NCBI RefSeq assembly: GCF_900095695.1
Contig: NZ_FMIQ01000080.1
Coordinates: 1-64,000, forward strand
DNA length: 64,000 nt
Source: Hafnia alvei
Lineage (GTDB): Bacteria; Pseudomonadota; Gammaproteobacteria; Enterobacterales; Enterobacteriaceae
Direction: 5' to 3'
Shown: positions 31,366 through 38,956 of the stretch, in pieces
Layout of the letters: the number at the start of each line of letters is the position of its first letter
Numbering within the stretch: the stretch's first letter is position 1
Notes under the pieces: generated by a model
The model's database searches: none
What the model was told of the DNA's origin: nothing
What the model saw: the letters and a program-made list of their open reading frames with translations, nothing else
Translations under genes and position numbers: made by a program

Positions 31366-33269
31366 ATACCGTTGAATTATTGAGTTTCGCGCTCAGCATT
31401 TATCTCATCTCAGCCATCCTGGCGTTGCTGCTAGGCACAACAGGTTCAGGCTGGATTGGCGCTCGCGTTGCAGCGCTAGGTGCATTGGTTGCGGGCATTG
31501 CCGGAACCTGGAGTGCTTGCCAAGGGCTGGCGTTTACCCCTGAAATCGTCAGCGCTAACCTGTTTAATCACACGCCGGTGCTGTTCAGTACGCTCAACAG
31601 CCTGATGTTGCTGCTGACCTCGGTAGTGAGCCTGCTGTGCGGCGTTTATGCATTTAGCTATCTCAAGGGTTATGCCCCGAAAAAAGCCGCGCTGATTGGT
31701 TGCTTGATGAACCTGTTGAGCGCTGCCATCAGCCTACTAGTGCTAACTGATAACGCCGTTATCTTCGTTGCGTTGTTGGAGCTGATGACGCTGTTCACCG
31801 CGTTGCTAGTGTGGCAGTCGCAGGATGCCAAAGCGCGTAAGGCAGCCAGCTTATATTGGCTGATGTCGCGTTTAGGCACTGTGCTTATCATCGCCGCATT
31901 CTGGATTATTTACCGTCATAGCGGCACGCTGGCGTTAAGCGAATTCCATCTGGCAAGCCTGAGCCACGGCTTAGCCTCATGGGTCTTTGTGCTGGGCTTA
32001 CTGGGCTTTGGCATCGTTTCTGGTTTAGTTCCGCTTCACGGCTGGATCCCACAGGTTCACTCCAGCGCACCAAGCCATGCAGCCACGCTGATTTCTTCCG
32101 TGATGCTGAAAGTCGGCCTGTTTGGTTTACTGAAACTGAGCATCGACTGGCTAGGCATGCCGCAGCTGTGGTGGGGCGCCGCGTTGATGATCGTCGGGGC
32201 GCTAACCGCCTTTATCGGTGGTTTGTACGCGCTGATGGAGCACGATATCAAGCGCCTGTTGGCTTATCACACCGTAGAAAACATTGGCATTATTCTGCTG
32301 GGTCTTTCCGCCTGTGTGCTCGGTTTAGCGCTGGGTAAACCTACGCTGGCGGTACTCGGTTTGATGGCTGGTCTGTTCCATATGGTTAACCACACGCTGT
32401 TTAAAGGCGTGCTGTTCCTCGGCGCCGGAGCAGTTATCCGCAGCACCGGTGCGAAAGATATCGAGAAACTGGGCGGCGTCGCGCGCCGTATGCCGTTAAC
32501 CGCCACGGCGATGTTAATTGGCCTGATGTCGATGGCGGCACTTCCCCCACTTAATGGCTTCGTCAGCGAATGGTTTACCTACCAATCCCTGTTCTCTCTG
32601 AGTCACTCTTCCGCGGTGAGCATGCGGATTATCGCTCCGCTGGTGATGGTGGTTCTAGCCATCACCGGTGCGCTCGCCGTGATGTGTGTGGCGAAAATCT
32701 TCGGCGTAACGTTCTTAGGAGCACCGCGCAGTGAAGGTGCAGCGAATGCAGGCTGCGCACCCGCTTCCATGCTGTTCTCTCCGGTATTGTTAGCAATTGG
32801 CTGCTTGGCATTTGGTATCGGCGCACCTTGGGTTCTGCCATATATGCTGCAAATGGCGGCAGGCTCACTGGGCTTGATGCTCGATCCACATCAAATGACA
32901 CAGGGCGCGGTGATGATTTCCGGCACCACCAATACCACCCTGCTTTCAACACCGATGATCGCCATTCTGCTGTTGGCCTTCCCGATTCTGCCAATGCTGC
33001 TCGTGGGGATGTACAAAAACTCACGCCTGCCACGCCGTAGCCACGGCGATGCATGGGCCTGCGGTTATGGTCACGAAGCGGAAATGGTGGTTACGGCAAC
33101 CGGCTTCGCTCAGCCTTTGCGCGTGATGTTTGCCCCGATCTATCGCCTACGCAAAGTTTGCAACCCTGCGCCTCTGTTCGGTGGTCTGCTGCGTGACGGT
33201 GCAATGCGCGTTTATCCAGCGTTAGCGGTGATTGAACTCGCCCTGCTGCTAGTGGCGATTTTCGCCTGA
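31362..33269 (+). CDS. hycC: Formate hydrogenlyase membrane subunit HycC
   Basis: 635 residues (608 in E. coli), a polytopic membrane protein of the NuoL/M/N antiporter-like family with about 14-16 helices. The core motif VPLHGWIPQVHSSAPSHAA and the internal Lys/His helices (LLAYHTVENIG, MVNHTLFKG) are those associated with proton channels. It anchors the hydrogenase arm. It is somewhat longer than E. coli HycC. Confidence 0.94.
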   Translation: MNTVELLSFALSIYLISAILALLLGTTGSGWIGARVAALGALVAGIAGTWSACQGLAFTPEIVSANLFNHTPVLFSTLNSLMLLLTSVVSLLCGVYAFSYLKGYAPKKAALIGCLMNLLSAAISLLVLTDNAVIFVALLELMTLFTALLVWQSQDAKARKAASLYWLMSRLGTVLIIAAFWIIYRHSGTLALSEFHLASLSHGLASWVFVLGLLGFGIVSGLVPLHGWIPQVHSSAPSHAATLISSVMLKVGLFGLLKLSIDWLGMPQLWWGAALMIVGALTAFIGGLYALMEHDIKRLLAYHTVENIGIILLGLSACVLGLALGKPTLAVLGLMAGLFHMVNHTLFKGVLFLGAGAVIRSTGAKDIEKLGGVARRMPLTATAMLIGLMSMAALPPLNGFVSEWFTYQSLFSLSHSSAVSMRIIAPLVMVVLAITGALAVMCVAKIFGVTFLGAPRSEGAANAGCAPASMLFSPVLLAIGCLAFGIGAPWVLPYMLQMAAGSLGLMLDPHQMTQGAVMISGTTNTTLLSTPMIAILLLAFPILPMLLVGMYKNSRLPRRSHGDAWACGYGHEAEMVVTATGFAQPLRVMFAPIYRLRKVCNPAPLFGGLLRDGAMRVYPALAVIELALLLVAIFA

Positions 33270-33279
33270 GGAGAATGAC

Positions 33280-34215
33280 ATGAGTTCGCTTTCTATCCTT
33301 GCGCTAGCGTTGATTCAGGCTTTAGCCCTGTTGGCGCTGGCTCCGTTATTTAGCGGAATTTCCCGCGTGCTGCGAGCCAAAATACACAGCCGCAGCGGCC
33401 CTGATATTTTTCAGGACTACCGCGATATTTTTAAACTGTTTAGACGACAAAATATTTCGCCAGCGGCTTCGGGCGTGTTCTTCCAGATGATGCCTTATGT
33501 GATGGTTGGCACCATGCTCACCATCGCGACTGCCCTGCCGATTGTCACCGTTATCAGTCCGCTATCGCCGATTGGCGATTTGATTACCGTGGTGTATCTG
33601 TTTGCCGTTGCGCGTTTCTTCTTTGCAATTGCAGGTCTAGACACCGGAAGTACCTTTACCGGCATCGGCGCGAGCCGTGAATCCATGCTGGGCATTTTAG
33701 TTGAACCGATTCTGATGCTAGGCCTTTGGGTTACCGCGCTATTAGCGGGTTCAACCAATCTGGGTGTGATGAGTTTCCACGTTCTTAACTGGGACGTGAA
33801 TTCCTCACTGGCTCTGGTGCTAGCACTTCTGGCCTGTGCATTTGCCACCTTTATCGAAATGGGCAAACTGCCCTTCGATATGGCCGAAGCCGAACAAGAA
33901 TTGCAGGAAGGCCCGTTGACCGAATATTCCGGCTCGGCGTTTGCCGTGCTGAAATTAGGCATCAGCCTTAAGCAGTTGGTTGTTCTGCAACTCTTCATCG
34001 GCGTCTTTGTCCCTTGGGGCCAAATGGCCACTTTCAGCGCAGGTGCTTTGGTTCTGGCGATCGTGGTTGCCTTTATCAAACTGCTGGTTGGGATTGCCCT
34101 TATCGCCCTGTTTGAAAACAGCGTTGCCCGTTTGCGCTTCCTGAAAACGTCTTACACCACTTGGGCCGGTTTCGGTCTGGCGGCAATGGCGTTCTTATCA
34201 TGGTTAATTGCGTGA
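33280..34215 (+). CDS. hycD: Formate hydrogenlyase membrane subunit HycD
   Basis: 311 residues (307 in E. coli), NuoH-like with about eight helices. KIHSRSGPDIFQDYRDIFKL and KLPFDMAEAEQELQEGP are the conserved cytoplasmic loops that contact the hydrogenase. It lies 10 bp after hycC and has a GGAG ribosome site. Confidence 0.95.
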   Translation: MSSLSILALALIQALALLALAPLFSGISRVLRAKIHSRSGPDIFQDYRDIFKLFRRQNISPAASGVFFQMMPYVMVGTMLTIATALPIVTVISPLSPIGDLITVVYLFAVARFFFAIAGLDTGSTFTGIGASRESMLGILVEPILMLGLWVTALLAGSTNLGVMSFHVLNWDVNSSLALVLALLACAFATFIEMGKLPFDMAEAEQELQEGPLTEYSGSAFAVLKLGISLKQLVVLQLFIGVFVPWGQMATFSAGALVLAIVVAFIKLLVGIALIALFENSVARLRFLKTSYTTWAGFGLAAMAFLSWLIA

Positions 34216-34223
34216 GGCCGGTT

Positions 34224-34289
34224 ATGACAACCTTCGCTCACCTACTCACTATTTCACCCTCTCAGCTTACGGGGCATCACGGTTTATGA
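34224..34289 (+). CDS. Possible 21-codon leader peptide coupled to hycE
   Basis: In the gap between hycD and hycE an ATG at 34224, 6 nt after TGAGG, opens a 21-residue frame (MTTFAHLLTISPSQLTGHHG plus Leu). Its TGA overlaps the hycE ATG as ATGA. hycE itself has only a poor ribosome site, so translation of this frame could deliver ribosomes to hycE. No similarity is known to me. It could also be a chance frame. Confidence 0.4.
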   Translation: MTTFAHLLTISPSQLTGHHGL

Positions 34290-35989
34290 ATCAGCAAAAA
34301 ATAGGTCAACATTACATTCAGGAACTGCGTCAGCAGTTCCCTTCAGCGATTCTGGACGAAAGCTGGCAGACAGACACTCAGGCAACCATCACCATTAAAA
34401 CCAATATGTTGCCGGAAGTGGTTGAGTTTCTGTATTACAAACAAGGCGGTTGGCTATCGGTTCTGTTCGGCAATGACGAACGTCCACTGTGCGGCAGCTA
34501 TGCGGTGTACTACGTGCTCTCTATGGAAACCGGCACCAAATGTTGGATCACTGTAAAAGCGCTGGTCGATGAGAGAACGCTGGAGTTCCCGTCTGTTACC
34601 CCTCGCGTACCGGCTGCCGTTTGGGGCGAACGCGAAGTACGTGATATGTACGGTTTAATCCCGGTAGGATTGCCCGATGAGCGCCGTCTGGTGCTGCCAG
34701 ATGATTGGCCAGATGAGCTGTATCCGCTGCGCAAAGACTCAATGGACTATCGTCAGCGTCCGGCGCCAACCACCGACGTTGAAACCTATCCGTTCATCAA
34801 CGAAAGCAAAAGTGGCAAAATTGTCCCTATCGGCCCCCTGCACATCACCTCTGACGAACCGGGTCATTTCCGTTTGTTCGTTGACGGTGAAGATATCGTA
34901 GATGCCGACTATCGTCTTTTCTACGTCCATCGCGGCATGGAAAAGCTGGCTGAAACCCGCATGGGTTATAACGAAGTCACCTTCCTGTCTGACCGTGTTT
35001 GCGGCATCTGTGGCTTTGCACACAGCACTGCGTACACCTCTTCAGTAGAAAACGCGATGGGCATTCAGGTTCCTGAGCGTGCGCAGGCTATTCGTTCTAT
35101 TCTGCTGGAAGTCGAACGTTTACACAGTCATCTGCTGAACCTCGGTTTATCGTGCCACTTCGTCGGCTTTGACTCCGGCTTTATGCAGTTCTTCCGCGTG
35201 CGTGAAAAATCCATGAAAATGGCGGAAATCCTCACCGGCGCACGTAAAACCTACGGTCTAAATCTGATCGGCGGTATCCGTCGCGATCTGCTGAAAGACG
35301 ACATGATCCAAACCCGCAAACTGGCCGCTGAAATGCGTGCCGAAGTGAAAACGCTGGTTGATATCCTGTTCAGCACGCCAAATATGGAACAGCGTACCGT
35401 GGGCGTGGGTCGTTTAGATCCACAGATCGCGCGTGATTTCAGCAACGTGGGTCCAATGATCCGCGCCAGCGGCCATGCCCGTGATACCCGTGTGGATCAT
35501 CCGTTCGCGGGTTACGATCTGCTGCCAATGGAAATTCACACTGAAACCGGCTGCGACGTGATTTCCCGCGTCAAAGTGCGCGTCAACGAAGTCTTCACCG
35601 CGCTGAATATGATCGACTTCGGTTTAGATAATTTGCCGGGTGGCCCGCTGGCCGTTGAAGGCTTCACCTATATTCCAAACCGTTTCGCACTGGGCTTCTC
35701 TGAAGCGCCACGCGGCGACGATATTCACTGGTCGATGACCGGTGATAACCAGAAACTCTATCGCTGGCGCTGCCGTGCGGCCACCTACTCTAACTGGCCA
35801 ACGCTGCGCTACATGCTGCGAGGCAACACGGTATCCGATGCACCATTAATCATCGGCAGCCTTGACCCTTGCTACTCCTGTACCGACCGCGTAACGCTGG
35901 TCGACGTGCGTAAACGCAAGTCCGTTACCGTGCCGTACAAAGAAATCGAGCGCTATGGTCTGGAACGCAAAGACTCACCGCTGAAGTAA
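34286..35989 (+). CDS. hycE: [NiFe] hydrogenase-3 large subunit HycE
   Basis: 567 residues (569 in E. coli). The N-terminal third is NuoC-like (about 35-160) and the rest is the hydrogenase large subunit. The Ni ligands are RVCGICGFAH (Cys239, Cys242) and DPCYSCTDR (Cys529, Cys532). After Arg535 a 32-residue tail remains, the same length as the E. coli tail removed by HycI. I chose the ATG at 34286 because similarity starts there; a frame extension to 34208 overlaps hycD. Confidence 0.95.
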   Translation: MNQQKIGQHYIQELRQQFPSAILDESWQTDTQATITIKTNMLPEVVEFLYYKQGGWLSVLFGNDERPLCGSYAVYYVLSMETGTKCWITVKALVDERTLEFPSVTPRVPAAVWGEREVRDMYGLIPVGLPDERRLVLPDDWPDELYPLRKDSMDYRQRPAPTTDVETYPFINESKSGKIVPIGPLHITSDEPGHFRLFVDGEDIVDADYRLFYVHRGMEKLAETRMGYNEVTFLSDRVCGICGFAHSTAYTSSVENAMGIQVPERAQAIRSILLEVERLHSHLLNLGLSCHFVGFDSGFMQFFRVREKSMKMAEILTGARKTYGLNLIGGIRRDLLKDDMIQTRKLAAEMRAEVKTLVDILFSTPNMEQRTVGVGRLDPQIARDFSNVGPMIRASGHARDTRVDHPFAGYDLLPMEIHTETGCDVISRVKVRVNEVFTALNMIDFGLDNLPGGPLAVEGFTYIPNRFALGFSEAPRGDDIHWSMTGDNQKLYRWRCRAATYSNWPTLRYMLRGNTVSDAPLIIGSLDPCYSCTDRVTLVDVRKRKSVTVPYKEIERYGLERKDSPLK

Positions 35990-36005
35990 GGTCAGGAGAA
36001 TACCC

Positions 36006-36563
36006 ATGCTGAAATTATTAAAAACGGCGTTTAAGCATCGCAATGCGACGGTGGCTTATCCCGCCAAGCCAATGCAGGTTGATCCGAACTTTCGCGGGAA
36101 ACCTGAATACAATCCAGAACAGTGCATCGCCTGTGGCGCATGCACTGCCGCTTGTCCGGCCAATGCGCTAACCATGGAAACCGATGCGCGTGAAGGTACG
36201 CGCACTTGGGCATTACATCTTGGCCGCTGTATTTTCTGCGCGCGCTGTGAAGAAGTGTGCCCAACGACGGCTATCAAATTGTCACAAGAGTTTGAAATGG
36301 CGGTATGGAACAAAAGCGATCTGTTCCAAACCGCTGAGTTCAAAGTCTGCAACTGCGTTGAATGTGGTGCGCCTTACGCGGCACAAAAAGAGATCGACTA
36401 CGCTATGGCATTACTGGTTCAGGCGGGCAATTTAACGGAAGAGCAGGCCGAAGAACGCCGCTCGCAGTTTGAAACCTGCCCCAACTGTAAGCGTAAAAAC
36501 AACATTACCCACTCAGCACGTATCACGCTGGGACGTCACCTGACACAGGAGGCGGCACAATGA
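36006..36563 (+). CDS. hycF: Formate hydrogenlyase ferredoxin-like subunit HycF
   Basis: 185 residues (180 in E. coli), NuoI-like. Two [4Fe-4S] motifs, [12 protein letters not shown] and [14 protein letters not shown]-terminal extension with CNCVEC and CPNCKRKN may bind an extra metal. It passes electrons from HycB towards HycG. It overlaps hycG by 4 nt. Confidence 0.94.
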   Translation: MLKLLKTAFKHRNATVAYPAKPMQVDPNFRGKPEYNPEQCIACGACTAACPANALTMETDAREGTRTWALHLGRCIFCARCEEVCPTTAIKLSQEFEMAVWNKSDLFQTAEFKVCNCVECGAPYAAQKEIDYAMALLVQAGNLTEEQAEERRSQFETCPNCKRKNNITHSARITLGRHLTQEAAQ

Positions 36564-37384
36564 GCCAAATAATTACTCAACAGCCAGCCGATGGCTCACC
36601 GATTATCGGCCCACGCGACGCCAACGGTTTACCGGTACCCATCACCGTCGATGAGCAGATTGCTAAACTTAAAAGCACGCTGCTGAAGGATATTCGTCGC
36701 TCAGCCTACGTTTACCGCGTGGACTGCGGCGGCTGTAACGGCTGCGAAATCGAAATCTTCTCTGCGCTAACGCCGTTATTTGATACCGAACGCTTTGGGA
36801 TCAAGGTCGTTCCTTCGCCGCGTCATGCCGATATTTTGCTATTTACCGGCGCGGTGACCCGTTCAATGCGTATTCCAGCGATCCGCGCGTATGAATCCGC
36901 ACCGGATCCAAAAATTGTGATCTCCTACGGTGCCTGCGGCTGCAGCGGTGGCATCTTCCACGATTTATACTGCGTATGGGGCGGCACGGACAAAATTGTT
37001 CCGGTTGACGTTTACATCCCAGGTTGCCCGCCAACCCCTGCTGCCACCATTTATGGTTTTGCCATGGCGCTGGGTTTGCTCGATCAAAAACTGAAAGGCG
37101 AACACCACCAGCAGGCTGAAGATGAGCAGGCCGCTATCTTGCATCCGGCGATCCCACAGCAGCTGCGCGTTATGATCGATCGTGAAGCGCGTCGTATGTC
37201 GGGTTATCGCTATGGCCGCCAGATCGCCGATAAGTTTATGGATCTTCTCGCTCAGCAAAACGATCTCACCGTTGAAGCACGCGTGGCGCAATTTTTAGCC
37301 CACGAAAATGATCCTCGCCTAACCGAGATCATCTCTCGCCTGCAGGCGGTGTGCCATGATGCTGCTCGCGGAGGCAATTTCTAA
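36560..37384 (+). CDS. hycG: Hydrogenase-3 small subunit HycG
   Basis: 274 residues (255 in E. coli), NuoB-like, carrying the [4Fe-4S] cluster next to the NiFe site. Cluster Cys are in [27 protein letters not shown] and [11 protein letters not shown]. coli HycG, as I recall it, has Asn where this protein has the second Cys of ACGC, adding a thiol two residues from a ligand. The N-terminus is about 8 residues longer and the C-terminal helix region is extended. It overlaps hycH by 1 nt (TAATG). Confidence 0.94.
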   Translation: MSQIITQQPADGSPIIGPRDANGLPVPITVDEQIAKLKSTLLKDIRRSAYVYRVDCGGCNGCEIEIFSALTPLFDTERFGIKVVPSPRHADILLFTGAVTRSMRIPAIRAYESAPDPKIVISYGACGCSGGIFHDLYCVWGGTDKIVPVDVYIPGCPPTPAATIYGFAMALGLLDQKLKGEHHQQAEDEQAAILHPAIPQQLRVMIDREARRMSGYRYGRQIADKFMDLLAQQNDLTVEARVAQFLAHENDPRLTEIISRLQAVCHDAARGGNF

Positions 37385-37839
37385 TGACTGACCACGCCCG
37401 TAATCAGCCTTATCACGAACAAGACCCGATGGTTGTGTTCTACTCCCTTAGCCGTAAATTCGTGCAAAAAAAGGAAGATGAGGACAGAACTCCGCAGGAA
37501 GCGAAAGAAGTTATCTATTACAGCCTCGCGATTGGCCATCACCTTGGGGTGATCGACTGCCTGAAAACCTGTTTGGAATGTCCACTGACGGGGTATCGGG
37601 CGTGGGTAGCCAAGCTGCCGGAAGAGAGTACGGCACGCCGCAAACTGGAAGGACTTCCGCGCTATGGCGAAATCTGTATCGATAGCACGCACACACATTT
37701 GCTGGCCTGCGCTTTAGATAAAGCACGTCCGCAGATGAATGAGCAAGAGCAGACATGGACAGACGCACTGATCGCTGCGCTGCAGATGATCGAAAATGAA
37801 CCCGCAATCTATCTGATGGTGAAAAGACGCGATGGCTAG
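37384..37839 (+). CDS. hycH: Formate hydrogenlyase maturation protein HycH
   Basis: 151 residues (136 in E. coli). A soluble assembly factor for hydrogenase-3; the role in large-subunit processing is inferred from E. coli mutants. Conserved stretch VVFYSLSRKFVQK and YYSLAIGHHLGVIDC; CLKTCLECPLTGY is Cys-rich. It overlaps hycI by 8 nt. Confidence 0.88.
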   Translation: MTDHARNQPYHEQDPMVVFYSLSRKFVQKKEDEDRTPQEAKEVIYYSLAIGHHLGVIDCLKTCLECPLTGYRAWVAKLPEESTARRKLEGLPRYGEICIDSTHTHLLACALDKARPQMNEQEQTWTDALIAALQMIENEPAIYLMVKRRDG

Positions 37840-38359
37840 TTTTTTAGAAGAGAGTGCTCACCCCGTTAAGAATCTATTGTTATGCGTTGGCAACAGCATG
37901 ATGGGTGACGATGGCGCAGGGCCATTGTTGGCCGAAAAGGTCACTGACCATCCTGTCGCTGGTTGGGCCGTCATCGACGGAGGCACTTCGCCGGAAAGTT
38001 ATTCCCACGCGATCCGTGAGATGAAACCAGAGCGTTTGATCATCGTCGATGCCACCGAAATGGGATTAGAACCCGGCGAGATCCGCATCATCGACGAAAA
38101 AGATATTGCCGAGCTGTTTATCGTCACTACCCATAATCTGCCGCTGAGCTATTTGATTGAGCAACTGCGTGAAGATGTACCGGATATCACCTTTGTGGGT
38201 ATTCAGCCCGCTATCGTCGCATTTTATGCCCCGATGATGCAGCCGGTGAAAGACGCCGTTGAAACCGTTTATCAGCGTCTGAATAACTGGGGCGATCAGG
38301 GCGGATTTGAACTGCTGGTGGCCTACGAGGATGAGTTTGGGGTGAGTAGCCAAGGGTAA
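37832..38359 (+). CDS. hycI: Hydrogenase-3 maturation endopeptidase HycI
   Basis: 175 residues (156 in E. coli). A nickel-dependent protease that removes the HycE C-terminal tail. The fold signature is LLLCVGNSMMGDDGAGP (Glu/Asp metal site), with DGGTSPES and VDATEMGLEPG. The C-terminus is about 19 residues longer than in E. coli. Last gene of the hyc operon; a GC hairpin at 38399-38422 follows. Confidence 0.94.
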   Translation: MASFLEESAHPVKNLLLCVGNSMMGDDGAGPLLAEKVTDHPVAGWAVIDGGTSPESYSHAIREMKPERLIIVDATEMGLEPGEIRIIDEKDIAELFIVTTHNLPLSYLIEQLREDVPDITFVGIQPAIVAFYAPMMQPVKDAVETVYQRLNNWGDQGGFELLVAYEDEFGVSSQG

Positions 38360-38398
38360 ACCGTCAAACTCCATGTTAGAAATGTGCAAGATTCCGCC

Positions 38399-38422
38399 CG
38401 CCGATATATCCCTGTATCGGCG
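38399..38422 (+). terminator. Hairpin at the end of the hyc operon
   Basis: Arms cgccgata (38399-38406) and tatcggcg (38415-38422), loop tatccctg, followed by actctttctccc. Probable terminator 40 bp after hycI. Confidence 0.55.
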
Positions 38423-38505
38423 ACTCTTTCTCCCAAGGCTTACCCCTGAAAAAAACAAAAATAATATTGTTTTGCTTTTTTCGTGTTGAAAAAGTTCGTT
38501 ATAGA

Positions 38506-38650
38506 TTCACCAGCAAGGATGCTGGTGAAAGGTTGAGGGCGTGCAAGGATGCACGCTCCGAGACTGGTCGGCCAAGCAACTCGGTGATAAGCGCGAGAGT
38601 CGAGAGGCTGCGCGCCAGCAACCTTTCGTCGGACGCCTACGCCTCCAAAA
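38506..38650 (+). promoter_or_regulatory. Strongly folded RNA element upstream of fdhF (Moco-riboswitch candidate)
   Basis: Complementary segments build a junction. Hairpin CACCAGC/GCTGGTG is at 38508-38527. A closing helix GAAAGGTTG (38527-38535) with CAACCTTTC (38619-38627) encloses three hairpins: GCGTGC/GCACGC (38539-38556), CCGAG/CTCGG (38558-38584, with inner TGG/CCA) and GCGCG/CGCGC (38591-38615). The first two hairpins have identical AAGGAT loops. None of this serves a protein. FDH-H needs molybdopterin, and Moco RNA motifs are known upstream of Moco-using genes, so that class is the leading guess. However, the fdhF sigma-54 promoter lies downstream of it, so it would have to be read from hyc read-through or its own promoter. 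Confidence 0.55.
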
Positions 38651-38663
38651 CATGGGAGTATGG

Positions 38664-38798
38664 ATGGTGACTGGCGTTCGAAACCTTACACCACATCTAA
38701 AATCCACAAACGTTACTCCTCACTTCGACAAAACTGTCGAACTCGTCACCGCTTTGATGATGTCGATCAGCACGCCTCTATCCCCTGAGCCCTTATAG
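38664..38798 (+). CDS. Possible 44-residue frame directly after the folded RNA
   Basis: GGGAG at 38654-38658 lies 5 nt before an ATG that opens MVTGVRNLTPHLKS and ends at a TAG at 38796-38798. The FhlA palindrome lies inside the frame. No similarity is recognised. It may be a decayed gene once controlled by the RNA element, or chance. Confidence 0.22.
   Translation: MVTGVRNLTPHLKSTNVTPHFDKTVELVTALMMSISTPLSPEPL
38724..38741 (+). promoter_or_regulatory. FhlA-like site upstream of fdhF
   Basis: TTCGACAAAACTGTCGAA, an 18-bp palindrome of the same form as the site before hycB, 96 bp before the sigma-54 promoter. Confidence 0.7.
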
Positions 38799-38836
38799 TT
38801 CAACGTATTAGCCATCACCCACAAGGGGTATAAAAC

Positions 38837-38851
38837 TGGCACAGTACATGC
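38837..38851 (+). promoter_or_regulatory. Sigma-54 promoter of fdhF
   Basis: TGGCACAGTACATGC: -24 GG and -12 GC at correct spacing. fdhF starts 106 bp downstream. Confidence 0.8.
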
Positions 38852-38956
38852 ATATAAATAAGATGAATAAACATTAAATAACGCTCGGCTTGCTGAGCGG
38901 TATGTATACGAGCCGGATTGTGTCCCTTCCGGCCGCATAAAATAGGAGCAATGTTG

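Larger units (their letters stand above)
38360..38956. other. hycI-fdhF intergenic with terminator, folded RNA, FhlA site and sigma-54 promoter
   Basis: About 600 bp without a confident protein gene. In order it has a terminator hairpin, a multi-hairpin RNA element, a possible 44-residue frame, an FhlA palindrome and the fdhF promoter, each listed separately. Confidence 0.75.

Noticed and set aside
34208-34285. Longer HycE start overlapping hycD
   Set aside because: The extra 26 residues have no HycE similarity, and another frame there has the better ribosome site.
38541-38663. Upstream part of an 85-codon frame over the folded RNA
   Set aside because: Its sequence is fully explained by hairpin-forming segments; no ribosome site at its first ATG.
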